Shown: piece after piece, positions 26,488-35,609 of the stretch
How positions within the stretch are numbered: the stretch's first letter is position 1
How the letters are laid out: every line of letters starts with the position of its first letter
DNA from: 3-1-20CM-4-69-9 sp038237865
GTDB lineage: Bacteria > Actinomycetota > Thermoleophilia > Gaiellales > Gaiellaceae
DNA length: 64,000 nt
Reading direction: 5' to 3'
Assembly: GCA_038237865.1 (NCBI GenBank)
Contig: JBBRYG010000003.1
Location: 1 to 64,000, forward strand
The notes under the pieces: generated by a model
Databases searched by the model: none
Told to the model about the DNA's origin: nothing
Seen by the model: only the letters and a program-made list of their open reading frames with translations
Made by a program: the position numbers and the translations under genes

Positions 26488-29400
26488 CTAGGATCCGCTC
26501 GGCCACTGGGGGCACGTCTTCCGATACTCCTCGTTCGGAACGTACGCATTCCATTCGCTGCGCGTCAGGTTGCGGCCGACCATCGAGCACGCGCGCTTCT
26601 TTAGAGCATCGTCGTCGAGCCAGAAGCTGACGTCATGCAGCAGGACCCTCCCGTCGCTCCCTGCCGACGCGAACAGCTTCCCGCCGGGGGCGAAGGCCAC
26701 GGCTAGCACGGCCCGCCCGTGACCTTCCAGGGGCTCGCCCAGCGGAATCCGCGCCTTCGTGTCCCAGAGGACGATGCGCCCGGAAGAGGTGCCGGTGGCG
26801 ATCACTCGGCCGTCCGAGCTGAAGGCGACCGAGCCGAGCGGCAGCGAGCCTCTCAAGGGCTCGCCGGATTGCCGCCGGCTTTCGGGATCCCAGAGCACCA
26901 CGGTCGGTTGGCCCCCCGCCCCGGCCAGGAGGTGGCCGTCGGGACCGAACGCAACGTCGCGGACGTCGCCCAGCTGGCCATGGAGCGTGCCGGTTGAACG
27001 TCCGGAGGCCCCGTCGTACAGATCCACGGTGCCGCCGCCGCGGGCGGCCGCGAGCTGCTCCCCGCTCGGACTGAAGGCGAGGTCGTATACAGGCTCCTCC
27101 TCTGCCGTACGAAGGACCCTTGGGGGTGCCTTGCCGCCGCGGCCGGCAAGGCTGACGCGACCGCTGAGCGTCCCGACGGCGAGGGTCGCCCCGTCCGGAG
27201 CGAGCGTCACAGCCAGCGGCTGTGTATCCCCGAGGCTGCGCCTGTCGACGCGGTTCGATCGAAGCTCCCACGTCGTGATCAGACCGTTTCCGGTGCCGAG
27301 CTCGACAAGCTTCCCGCTGGGCGCGACGTCGAGATCGAGAACTTCGCCGCCCACGTCGATACGGGCCTTCGACCCGCGCCCCGCGAGCGGCCACAGGAAC
27401 GCGGTCGAACCGCTCGCGGCGACGACGGAGCGCCCGTCGGGTGTGAAGCTCACGGCCGGAGCACCTCGCCCGGGACCGTGCAGCAGTCTCGCGCCAACGC
27501 TCTCGGCGGCATTCCAGAGCGCGAGCGTGCCGTCCTCGCTCGCGGACACGAGGGTGGGACCTGCGGCGCCGAACGCGAGCCCGGTAACCGGCGCCGAATG
27601 ACCGACGAGACGGAGCGGTAGAGCGTGCTGCCCGGCGGAGTCCCACAGCTGGATCGTGTGATCCGCGCGCGCCACCGCAAGGATTCGGCCGTCGCGGCTG
27701 AACGCAAGCGCGGAGGCCCCGCCCGCGACCGGCAGACGCTGCTGCGCGGGCGGTCCCGGCACGAGCCTCCAGAGCACGACCTGGTCGCCCGCCGCTGCGA
27801 GGCGACGCCCGTCCGGGGAGAAGGCGATCGCCGCGGCCTGTCGCTGTTCCAGCAGGGGACCGGCAGGTCGACGACGACTGACATCCCAGAGGGTGATGCC
27901 GTCGATGCTCGACGACGCCACCGTCTTTCCGCCGGGAGCGAAGGCCACCTCGAGGGCCGGCTCGCTTCCGCGCTGGAGCGATGCGCCGAGAGCGCGGCGG
28001 CGGGCGACGTCCCAGAGCAGCAGGCCGTCATCGCTCCCGGCCGCAAGCAGGCGCCCGTCCGGGCTGAAGGCCACGTCGTGAACCGAAGCGTTCGGAAGCG
28101 TCGAGGCGCGGGCGACCGCGAGCATTCGGCCGGACGCGACATCCCAGAGAGCGAAGGCGCCCGGGCCCGCGTCCGAGGCGAGCAGCTTCCCATCGGGGCT
28201 GAAGGCCACAGCGAGCTTCGGCTGTGCGCCGGTCGCAGATTGGAAGTGACGGCCGAGCGGGCGTTTGCCCGCGACGTCCCACAGAACGATTCCGCTCTCA
28301 GCGCTCACCGAGGCGATCGTCCGCCCGTCCGCGCTGAGGACGACGTCGTTCACCCGGTCTGGATGGAAGCGGAGGAACTGCACCAGACGGCCGCCGCGCT
28401 GGACCGCGCGTAGGAGACCGCTCCTCGCCTCGGGGCTCGATCGCTCCCGTTCGGCTTCGAGGCCGAGGAGCAGCGCGAGATCGAGACGCTCGGGAAGCTG
28501 AGCGGCCGCAGACTGGAGAAGCCCTCGAGACGTCGCGAGCCGCCGCTCCGACTGCGCCTGCCGGGTCTGGCGAACTGCGAATGCCGCCGCGCCGAGCGCA
28601 AGCAGGAGCAGCAGCCCGAGCGTGACGGCCAGCGCACGCAGGCGGCGGTTCCTGCGGCGCGCAGCCTCGAGCTCGCTGTCCGCTGCCGCCCGGCTCGACT
28701 CGAGAAACTCGCGCTCCAGCGGGTTGAGCTCCCCCTCCCGCACCGAAGCCCACTCGAGCGCCCCCTGGAGACGGGCACCGCGGTAGAGGACGCCGGGATC
28801 CCGCTCGAGCTTGCGCCACTCTTGCGCCTCCTCGGTCAGGCGGCGATGAATCTGCAGGCCCTCGCGGTCCTCGTCCAGCCAGCGTCGCAAGGTGGGCCAC
28901 TCGCGGATGAGCGCCTCGTGTGCGACTTCGACCGTGCCCGACCCGATCGTGACGAGCCGCTCCCGTGCGAGGACCTCGAGCACCGCTTCCGCCGCGGCTC
29001 CCTCCTTTCCCGGCGGGAGGATCTCTTCGAGGCTCGCGCGGCGGCGCGTGTCCTCGGTGCCCCGACCGGGCTCGGTCAGCCGTAGGAAGATGCGGCGCGC
29101 GATCTCCTGTTGGTCCGGATCCAGTTGCTCGCGGTAGACCGCGTCCGCCGTCCGTGCAATCGCCTCGCGCACGCCTCCCGCCTGGCGGTAGTCCGCCAGT
29201 GTGAGCACCTGGCCGCGCCGCCGCTTCCACGTCTCGAGCAGCGCGTGCGAGAGGAGTGGAAGATTGCCGGGCTCGTCGCCGAGGTCCTCGAGCATTGCGT
29301 CCGCCAGCCCTTCCTGAACCTCGAGGCCGGCCGCGGCGGCGGGCCGCTCGATCGCGCGTCGCAGCTCAGGTTCGCGCATCGGCCCCACGATCGCCTGGTG

Positions 29401-30561
29401 CTCCTGCAGCAAGGCCGCGAGGTCGGGATACGAGGCGCAGTGGCCGTAGAAGTCGGCCCGCAGCGACAGGATGACGACGGCGCGCGCGGACTCCGTCCGT
29501 GCCGCCTGCACGAGCGCGCTGATGAAGCAACGGCGCTCGCTGTCGTCCCGGCAGAGCGTGAAGACCTCTTCGAACTGATCGACGACGAGAACGAGCTTCG
29601 CGGCGGTGGGGCGGTCGAGGAGGAGCTGCTTCGTCGCGAGGCAGAGGTTCTTCGGGTCGCTGCGCAGCTCGGCGAGCAGCGCGCCGGCCGGCAGTCCGCG
29701 CTCAGCCGCGAGGCGAACAGCGAGCTCTTCGAGCGGCTCGGCTCCCGGAGTGAGGATGACGACGTCCCACTCCTCGGCCTGCCGCCAGATCGCGGGAACG
29801 AGTCCGGCGCGGACGATCGACGACTTGCCGCTGCCGGAGGGGCCCACGACGGCGAGGAACCTCGACTCCGCTAGCTCCCCCACCAGGCTGTCGACCAGCT
29901 CCTCGCGCCCGAAGAAGAACTCGGCGTCCTGAGGCTGGAAGGCCTCGAGGCCCTTGTACGGCAGCGCGCCCTCGCGAGCGGTCCCCTCGACCGCTTGCGC
30001 ATCGAGCGTCTTCAACGGCGGAAAGTCGGCTGGGACGTCCTCGATCACCAGCTGGAAGATCCGTTCTGGCCGATCGAAGTCCTTGAGCTGGTGCTCGCCG
30101 AGATCCTCGAGGCTCACGTCCGCAACCTCGTCCGCCTGGATCAGGGCGCACGTCGCCTGCGAGAGCAGGACCTGCCCTCCGTACCCGGCCGAGGCGATCC
30201 GTGCGGCCAGGTGGACTCCGAGGCCGACATACGATCCGTCCTCGTCGACGTTCGGCTCGCCCGTGTTCATCCCCATCCGCACCCGGATCTCCGCGTCGGC
30301 CGGCCACGTGTGCTCGGTGAGGGCGCGCTGCGCGTCTGCAGCTGCCGCGACGGCGTCCCGGGCCCGGCGGAAGACGATGAAGAAGGAGTCGCCCTCGGTC
30401 CCGATCTCCTGACCGCCGTAGGCGGCGAACGCGGCCCGGAGGAGCAGGCGATGGTCGGCGAGGACGTCGCCGTACCGATCGCGGAGCTGGCGAAGCAGCC
30501 GGGTCGATCCCTCGATGTCCGTGAACAGGAAGGTGAGTGTTCCGCTCGGAAGCTCAGACAC
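26488..30561 (-). CDS. Class III nucleotide cyclase - STAND NTPase - WD40 signalling protein
   Basis: A 1357-residue multidomain protein. Residues 1-180 are a class III adenylyl/guanylyl cyclase domain: metal Asp15 in FTDIEGST, Asp58 in GTEGDSFF, and VHLAARI where a His replaces the usual Asn of N-x-x-x-R. Residues about 200-600 are a STAND NTPase with Walker A GPSGSGKS (240-247) and Walker B LVLVVDQFEE (323-332). A membrane helix spans about 642-662. The remaining 690 residues are WD40 repeats (VAFSPDGKLLASDAGPGAFA and a dozen more). It probably makes cAMP or cGMP in response to a ligand sensed by the propeller. Convergent with the RTX gene. Confidence 0.93.
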   Translation of the reverse strand: MSELPSGTLTFLFTDIEGSTRLLRQLRDRYGDVLADHRLLLRAAFAAYGGQEIGTEGDSFFIVFRRARDAVAAAADAQRALTEHTWPADAEIRVRMGMNTGEPNVDEDGSYVGLGVHLAARIASAGYGGQVLLSQATCALIQADEVADVSLEDLGEHQLKDFDRPERIFQLVIEDVPADFPPLKTLDAQAVEGTAREGALPYKGLEAFQPQDAEFFFGREELVDSLVGELAESRFLAVVGPSGSGKSSIVRAGLVPAIWRQAEEWDVVILTPGAEPLEELAVRLAAERGLPAGALLAELRSDPKNLCLATKQLLLDRPTAAKLVLVVDQFEEVFTLCRDDSERRCFISALVQAARTESARAVVILSLRADFYGHCASYPDLAALLQEHQAIVGPMREPELRRAIERPAAAAGLEVQEGLADAMLEDLGDEPGNLPLLSHALLETWKRRRGQVLTLADYRQAGGVREAIARTADAVYREQLDPDQQEIARRIFLRLTEPGRGTEDTRRRASLEEILPPGKEGAAAEAVLEVLARERLVTIGSGTVEVAHEALIREWPTLRRWLDEDREGLQIHRRLTEEAQEWRKLERDPGVLYRGARLQGALEWASVREGELNPLEREFLESSRAAADSELEAARRRNRRLRALAVTLGLLLLLALGAAAFAVRQTRQAQSERRLATSRGLLQSAAAQLPERLDLALLLGLEAERERSSPEARSGLLRAVQRGGRLVQFLRFHPDRVNDVVLSADGRTIASVSAESGIVLWDVAGKRPLGRHFQSATGAQPKLAVAFSPDGKLLASDAGPGAFALWDVASGRMLAVARASTLPNASVHDVAFSPDGRLLAAGSDDGLLLWDVARRRALGASLQRGSEPALEVAFAPGGKTVASSSIDGITLWDVSRRRPAGPLLEQRQAAAIAFSPDGRRLAAAGDQVVLWRLVPGPPAQQRLPVAGGASALAFSRDGRILAVARADHTIQLWDSAGQHALPLRLVGHSAPVTGLAFGAAGPTLVSASEDGTLALWNAAESVGARLLHGPGRGAPAVSFTPDGRSVVAASGSTAFLWPLAGRGSKARIDVGGEVLDLDVAPSGKLVELGTGNGLITTWELRSNRVDRRSLGDTQPLAVTLAPDGATLAVGTLSGRVSLAGRGGKAPPRVLRTAEEEPVYDLAFSPSGEQLAAARGGGTVDLYDGASGRSTGTLHGQLGDVRDVAFGPDGHLLAGAGGQPTVVLWDPESRRQSGEPLRGSLPLGSVAFSSDGRVIATGTSSGRIVLWDTKARIPLGEPLEGHGRAVLAVAFAPGGKLFASAGSDGRVLLHDVSFWLDDDALKKRACSMVGRNLTRSEWNAYVPNEEYRKTCPQWPSGS

Positions 30562-30713
30562 GTTCGCCTCGGCGGCTCCGAGTCTAAGGCGCTGCTCGCG
30601 GTGCCGACTGAGGATGCGCGGGCTCCGCCCTTACATCCGTCTGAATCGACCGGTCGACCCGATCGAGCTCACCCCGAAACCGTTGAGAACAGCCTGGCTC
30701 TACACTCCCCGCC

Positions 30714-32003
30714 GTGCAGCTTCGCGACCTTCCCTCGGTCGACGAGCTGGCCCGCAGCAGCGACGACCTGCTCGCCAACGAGGTCGCCAGAGCGCTGCTC
30801 GCGAGGGCCCGCGACGAGATCCGGTCCGGCATGGATCCAGGCGACCTGGCCGCGCGTCTGCGCGACGAGCTGGGTGCGGCCCGTGCTCCCCACCTCAGGC
30901 GCGTCATCAACGCGACGGGCGTGATCGCGCACACGAATCTCGGCCGAGCGCCGCTCGCGGACGCTGCGCTGGAGCGGGTGCGGGATGTCGCGCGCGGCTA
31001 CTCGAACCTCGAGTACGACCTCGCTGCCGGCGGCCGCGGCTCACGCCAGGATCACATCGCGCCGATCCTGCACCGGCTGACCGGCGCCAAGGCCGCGCTC
31101 GTCGTGAACAACAACGCGGCGGCGGTGATGCTCGCGCTCGCAGCGCTGGCCGAAGGACGCGAGGTGCTCGTCTCCCGCGGCGAGCTGATCGAGATCGGCG
31201 ATGGATTCCGCATTCCCGACGTGCTCGCGCGCTCCGGCGCGCGGCTCGTCGAGGTGGGCACGACGAACCGGACTCGAGCTGCGGACTACGAGGACGCGCT
31301 TGGCCCCGAGACGGCGCTTCTCCTTCGTGTCCATCAGTCCAACTTCCGCCTCGTCGGCTTCACGGAGCAGCCGCGCCTGGCCGAACTCTCAGACATCGCG
31401 CGCCGGCATGGAGTGCCGCTGGTGGACGACCTCGGCTCAGGCTCGCTCCTACCAAGTAACACTGTGTTACTTGGCGATGAGCCGACGGCGCGAGAGAGTC
31501 TCGCCGGGGGTGCCGACCTCGTCTGCTTCTCCGGCGACAAGCTGCTCGGGGGGCCTCAGGCCGGGATCGTCGTCGGTCGAGCGGATCTCGTGGAAGCCTT
31601 GCGCCGCCATCCCCTGCAGCGGGCGTTGCGCGCCGACAAGCTGACGCTCGCGGCACTCGAAGGGACGCTCGCCCTGCACCTGGACGGCGCGGAGCGGATC
31701 CCCGTCGTGCGGATGCTGCGCGAGGAAGCACCGGCCGTGCGCGCCCGCGCGGAACGGCTCGCACGCCTCGTCGGCGGCGACGTCGAGGAGACGGTCGCGC
31801 GGGCCGGGGGAGGCGCACTACCGCTGGCTGAGCTGCCGAGCTATGCGTGCGCGGTGGAAGAGGCTCTTGCTGCGCCCCTGCGCCGCTTCGATCCGCCCGT
31901 CATCGGTGTCTTGCGGGACGGTCGCTTGCTGTTCGACTGCCGGACGTTGACCGATGCCGAGGTGGACGAGGTGGCTGCTGCCGTCGTCGCGACGCGCGGA
32001 TGA
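30714..32003 (+). CDS. selA: L-seryl-tRNA(Sec) selenium transferase
   Basis: 429 residues; PLP enzyme that converts Ser-tRNA(Sec) to Sec-tRNA(Sec). Landmarks: RRVINATGVIAHTNLGRAPL, the cofactor Lys276 in CFSGDKLLGGPQAG, and GTTNRTRAADYE. The GTG start lies seven bases after a -10-like TACACT (30701-30706), suggesting a leaderless transcript. It starts an overlapping three-gene operon with a methyltransferase and selB. A 23-base palindrome lies inside the gene. Length is slightly below the E. coli enzyme (463). Confidence 0.96.
   Translation: MQLRDLPSVDELARSSDDLLANEVARALLARARDEIRSGMDPGDLAARLRDELGAARAPHLRRVINATGVIAHTNLGRAPLADAALERVRDVARGYSNLEYDLAAGGRGSRQDHIAPILHRLTGAKAALVVNNNAAAVMLALAALAEGREVLVSRGELIEIGDGFRIPDVLARSGARLVEVGTTNRTRAADYEDALGPETALLLRVHQSNFRLVGFTEQPRLAELSDIARRHGVPLVDDLGSGSLLPSNTVLLGDEPTARESLAGGADLVCFSGDKLLGGPQAGIVVGRADLVEALRRHPLQRALRADKLTLAALEGTLALHLDGAERIPVVRMLREEAPAVRARAERLARLVGGDVEETVARAGGGALPLAELPSYACAVEEALAAPLRRFDPPVIGVLRDGRLLFDCRTLTDAEVDEVAAAVVATRG
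31452..31474. repeat. Perfect palindrome inside selA
   Basis: CCAAGTAACAC (31452-31462), T, GTGTTACTTGG (31464-31474). Arms of 11 bases match exactly and are A/T-rich compared with the surrounding gene. The encoded residues (about 247-254, PSNTVLLG) occupy a loop of normal length. Confidence 0.8.
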
Positions 32004-32962
32004 GCGAGATCGACCCGAATCTCCGGCTCTGGAACGTCATGCGCGGCGCACTGACGACGAAGGCGTTCGGCGTGGTCGCGGATCTCGGGGTGGCGGACGC
32101 GCTCGCGGGCGGGGCCCGCTCCATCAACGACCTTGCGCAAGAGACCGGGGCTGACGCGGACACGCTCGGCCGGATCCTGAGGGCGCTCGCGAGCGACGGC
32201 GTTTTCGCGGAGGACGAGCCGGGCGTTTTCCGCAACACCGACGCCTCAGAGCTGCTCCGCCGAGACCGGCCCGACAGCTGGCCCGAATTCGCCCATCTCT
32301 TCGGCGCCGTCTTCTACGACGCGGTCGGCGGGCTTGACCCACGCACGCGCGAGCCTACCTTCGCGCGCACCTTCGGGACCGGTTTCTGGTCGTGGCTCGC
32401 GGAAAATGCGGACGAGCGCCGCGCGTTCGATGCCGCAATGGCGGGCGGCAGGGAACGGACCGCCGATCGCCTGGCCGCGCTCGACTGGGAGGGCGACGAG
32501 GTCGTCGTCGACGTCGGGGGTGGGAACGGGGCGCTCCTGCGCGAGCTCCTCCGGCGGCGCACGAAGCTCCGGGGGATCAGCTTCGATCTCCCCGAGACCG
32601 AACGAGACGAGGCGAGTCTCGGAGATCGCATCGAGTTCGTGCCCGGCGACTTCTTCGAGGGCGTACCGGAGGGCGACGTCTACGTCGTCGCGAGAATCCT
32701 CCATGATTGGAACGACGAACGCGCGACCGCGATCTTGCGTGTGATTCGTGAAGCGGCGCCCGCGAATGCGCGCGTCCTGGTGATCGAAGCAGTGGTCCCG
32801 CCCGGCAACGAGCCACACGGGGCGAAGTGGCTCGACCTGCTGATGCTCGTCGTCGGTGGCGGCCGCGAGCGAACAGAGGACGAATGGCGCGCTCTATTCG
32901 AAGCCGGCGGTCTCCAGGTGGAACAGATCGAGGACGGGCTGGTCCAGGCCAGATGCCGCTGA
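32000..32962 (+). CDS. SAM-dependent O-methyltransferase-like protein in the sel operon
   Basis: 320 residues of the plant-type/hydroxyindole O-methyltransferase family: N-terminal dimerisation winged helix (FGVVADLGVADALAGGARSI), SAM motif EVVVDVGGGNGALLRELLRR, and the active-site region VYVVARILHDWNDERATAIL with the catalytic His. Starts at ATGA overlapping selA and ends inside the selB start, so it is co-translated with the selenocysteine genes. The family methylates hydroxyl groups of small molecules. A link to selenium (for example selenide or selenometabolite methylation) is suggested only by position. Confidence 0.88.
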   Translation: MSEIDPNLRLWNVMRGALTTKAFGVVADLGVADALAGGARSINDLAQETGADADTLGRILRALASDGVFAEDEPGVFRNTDASELLRRDRPDSWPEFAHLFGAVFYDAVGGLDPRTREPTFARTFGTGFWSWLAENADERRAFDAAMAGGRERTADRLAALDWEGDEVVVDVGGGNGALLRELLRRRTKLRGISFDLPETERDEASLGDRIEFVPGDFFEGVPEGDVYVVARILHDWNDERATAILRVIREAAPANARVLVIEAVVPPGNEPHGAKWLDLLMLVVGGGRERTEDEWRALFEAGGLQVEQIEDGLVQARCR

Positions 32963-34575
32963 CCGTCGGCACCGCAGGTCATATCGACCACGGCAAGACG
33001 TGGCTCGTGCGCGCACTGACGGGGAAGGACACCGACCGGCTCCCGGAGGAGCAGAGGCGCGGCATCTCGATCGACCTCGGCTACGCCCCGCTGGAGCTTC
33101 CTGACGGCCGGCGTCTCTCGTTGATCGACGTCCCCGGGCACGAGCGCTTCGTCAGGACGATGGTGGCGGGGGCGAGCGGCATCGATCTCTTCCTGCTCGT
33201 GATCGACGCCGCGGAAGGCGCTCGCTCGCAGACGCACGAGCACCTCGCGATCCTCCGCCTGCTCGGGGTCGAGCAGGGCGTCGTCGCCGTCACGAAGGCA
33301 GACGCGGTCGACACCGAGACACTGGAGCTTGCGCTCGCCGAGGCCGAAGAGCTCGTTCCGGGCGCAGAGGTCGTGGCCGTCAGTGCGAAGACCGGTGCAG
33401 GCCTCGAGGACCTGCGTGCGGCTCTCGGGCGGTCGGCCGGCCCGCGCGAGGCCCCGGACCTGCCGACGCGCCTCTTCGTCGACCGCGTCTTCAGCCTGCA
33501 TGGGATCGGCACCGTCGCGACAGGGACGCTCTGGTCGGGGCGCATCGCCGCCGGTGACGAGCTGCGGGCCGAGCCGGCGGGTGTGGACGTCCGGGTGCGG
33601 AGCGTGCAGGTGCACGACGCGCCCGTCGAGGTCGCAGGGGCAGGCCAGCGGGTGGCCGTGGCCCTCCCCGGGATCGATCGCCACCGGCTCCGGCGGGGAG
33701 ACGCGCTCGTCGAGCCCGGGGCCTTCCCGGTCAGCTACAGGCTCGACGTGGAGCTCGAGCCGCTGACGGAGATCCCGCCGCGCGCGCTCGTTCTCCACGG
33801 TACGTCGGCAGCCCTCGGGCGTGTCGTCCGTGTCGGCGAGCGTCATGCGCAGCTCCGACTCGATGCTCCGGTCGTCGCGGCGCGCGGCGACCGCGTCGTC
33901 CTGCGATCCGGGACGACCGTCGGCGGGGGGACGGTGCTCGATCCGGCGCCTCCCCGTCACGGCGACCGGGAGCGCTTCGAGCGGCTCGCGCGCGGAGATG
34001 TGCTCGTGCACGCCCCTGTCCTCGACGCGGGCGGCGAGTGGATCTACTCCGACGAATGGCTCGAGGAGCTCCGGACCGACCTCGACCGGCGCCTCGATGC
34101 GGCCGACACGCTCGACCCCGGAGTCCCGGCCCCGACCGATCCATGGATGCCCTCGGTGCTGGCCCGGCTCGAGCTCGAGCGACGAGGTGCGAAGGTCTAC
34201 CGGCCGGGTGCATCCGGCTCCCTCGGCGAACGCGAGGACGCGGCCGCGGCACTCGAGGCCGAGCTCGGGCTCGAACCGGTGGCGGTCACCGACCAGCGGC
34301 TGGCCCGTCACCTCGAGGAGCACGGCCGTCTTGTTCGAGTCGGCGACGGACGCGCGATCTCGCCGGTGGCATACGAACGGGCTCGCGCGACCCTGTTGAC
34401 CGAGTGCGCGCAGGGAGGAAGCATCACGCTCGCCCGGTTCCGCGACACGTTGGGGACGTCACGCAGGACCGCGCAGCTCCTGCTCGAGCGCTTCGATTCA
34501 GATGGATTGACCCGCCGGGTCGGCGATGCGCGCGTGCTCAGGCGCTCTGCGGTGCAGGGCCGCGAAAGCTCGTGA
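32953..34575 (+). CDS. selB: Selenocysteine-specific elongation factor
   Basis: 540 residues. EF-Tu-like GTPase with G1 GHIDHGKTWL, G3 DVPGHERF and G4 VTKAD, the SelB-typical RRGISIDLGY, followed by beta-barrel domains and a C-terminal winged-helix part (SGSLGERE, ITLARFRDTLGTSRRTAQLL) that reads the SECIS hairpin in mRNA. It delivers Sec-tRNA to UGA. ATG overlaps the methyltransferase end by ten bases. Somewhat shorter than E. coli SelB (614). Confidence 0.95.
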   Translation: MPLTVGTAGHIDHGKTWLVRALTGKDTDRLPEEQRRGISIDLGYAPLELPDGRRLSLIDVPGHERFVRTMVAGASGIDLFLLVIDAAEGARSQTHEHLAILRLLGVEQGVVAVTKADAVDTETLELALAEAEELVPGAEVVAVSAKTGAGLEDLRAALGRSAGPREAPDLPTRLFVDRVFSLHGIGTVATGTLWSGRIAAGDELRAEPAGVDVRVRSVQVHDAPVEVAGAGQRVAVALPGIDRHRLRRGDALVEPGAFPVSYRLDVELEPLTEIPPRALVLHGTSAALGRVVRVGERHAQLRLDAPVVAARGDRVVLRSGTTVGGGTVLDPAPPRHGDRERFERLARGDVLVHAPVLDAGGEWIYSDEWLEELRTDLDRRLDAADTLDPGVPAPTDPWMPSVLARLELERRGAKVYRPGASGSLGEREDAAAALEAELGLEPVAVTDQRLARHLEEHGRLVRVGDGRAISPVAYERARATLLTECAQGGSITLARFRDTLGTSRRTAQLLLERFDSDGLTRRVGDARVLRRSAVQGRESS

Positions 34576-34613
34576 CGGTCGCGCAATGCACCGGGCTCGT
34601 ATCATCGCCGGGC

Positions 34614-35018
34614 ATGGCCGAGCACACGAGCGATCTCCGACAGACGATCGAGCGTTACAACGACGCCTGGAACCGCCAGGACGTCGACGAGATCGTCGCC
34701 TTCCACGCCCCCGACATGGTCTTCGCCAACCACACGGCCGGCGAGAGCGTCGAGGGAGACTCAGTGCGTGGGCACATCGAGACGATCTTCCGAAACACGC
34801 CGTCGCTCCGCTTCGCCGGGCGGCGTCTCTACGTTCGCGAGAACCTCGTCGTCAGCGAGTGGACGGCGTCTGCCGAGCGGGATGGCCGCCAGGTCGAGTG
34901 GGACGGCATCGACGTATTTCCGTTCGAGGACGGGCTGATCAAGCGAAAGGATGTCTACTCGGCAGCGCACGCCCCACGAACGAGGGATGGCGCGCAGACG
35001 AAAACCGGTCCAAGCTGA
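34614..35018 (+). CDS. SnoaL/NTF2-like small protein
   Basis: 134 residues with the NTF2-like pattern: IERYNDAWNRQDVDEIVAFH, MVFANHTAGESVEGDSVRG, and late strand DGIDVFPFEDGLIKRKDVYS. This cone fold serves as polyketide cyclase, isomerase or binding domain. It begins 38 bases after selB and may be read through from it, although TATCAT at about 34600 could serve as its own -10 box. No catalytic residues can be assigned. Confidence 0.85.
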   Translation: MAEHTSDLRQTIERYNDAWNRQDVDEIVAFHAPDMVFANHTAGESVEGDSVRGHIETIFRNTPSLRFAGRRLYVRENLVVSEWTASAERDGRQVEWDGIDVFPFEDGLIKRKDVYSAAHAPRTRDGAQTKTGPS

Positions 35019-35063
35019 GCCCGGCGTAGTTCGTCCTCAACGTCTGCGGAAAGGCGGCTCGAC

Positions 35064-35141
35064 ATGACTGCGGTTGCTCTCAAGCGCAAGCTGCGCAACT
35101 TCCCGACCGGGAACCTCTCGGTGCGGGTCCTCGGCTCCTAA
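35064..35141 (+). CDS. 25-residue mini-ORF
   Basis: ATG with AAAGGCGG 10-15 bases upstream, encoding MTAVALKRKLRNFPTGNLSV plus five residues and a TAA. It is basic at the N-terminus. It sits alone between SnoaL and the convergent MOSC gene. It could be a true small protein, a truncated gene start, or chance. Confidence 0.25.
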   Translation: MTAVALKRKLRNFPTGNLSVRVLGS

Positions 35142-35147
35142 GGAGTT

Positions 35148-35600
35148 CTAAGCTTCGGCGACGTGGTCTCCGACGGCAATCTCGCCGTCGGAGACGATGT
35201 CCGCATTGAGCCCGGCGCGATGCACCATCCCCTTCAGCACGCCGGGTCGCGTCATCCCTTGCAGCGTCGAGCAAGGCTCACAGAGCTCGACGCCCACACA
35301 CTCGGCCTCACCGACCCGAAAGCGCTTGCCGACGAGCGCGTTCACGTCGATCCCGCGAACGAGCACGTTCCGCCGCGTCTCCGCCGGAGTGAGCGGAATG
35401 CCCGTCTCCTGCGTGAACGCATCGACCGCCTCGGCGGCGATCAGCGTCAGCGCCCTACCGCTCGGCGCATCCGCGTCCTCGTAGAAGTAGCGGTTGCCGC
35501 GGAGTCCGGTGCCGGCCACGGCGTCGACGCGGTCGACCGGCTCGGGCATGTCACCTTCGTTCTCGGAGATGAAGATCGCCTCGACCCGCCCGCCGTCCAT
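35148..35600 (-). CDS. MOSC-domain protein
   Basis: 150 residues, a free MOSC domain: VDAVAGTGLRGNRYF, RALTLIAAEAVDAFTQETGI, ETRRNVLVRGIDVNALVGKR and the conserved Cys region GVELCEPCSTLQGMTRPG. MOSC domains handle sulfur on molybdenum cofactor or reduce N-oxygenated substrates. With MoaX at 22 kb it suggests molybdoenzymes in this organism. It ends the minus-strand hyuA-hyuB-MOSC run, nine bases after hyuB. Confidence 0.92.
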   Translation of the reverse strand: MDGGRVEAIFISENEGDMPEPVDRVDAVAGTGLRGNRYFYEDADAPSGRALTLIAAEAVDAFTQETGIPLTPAETRRNVLVRGIDVNALVGKRFRVGEAECVGVELCEPCSTLQGMTRPGVLKGMVHRAGLNADIVSDGEIAVGDHVAEA

Positions 35601-35609
35601 CGGGCAACT

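Noticed and set aside
35064..35141. Mini-ORF as a RiPP-type precursor peptide
   Set aside because: No modifying enzymes nearby and no recognisable core; kept only as a low-confidence ORF.
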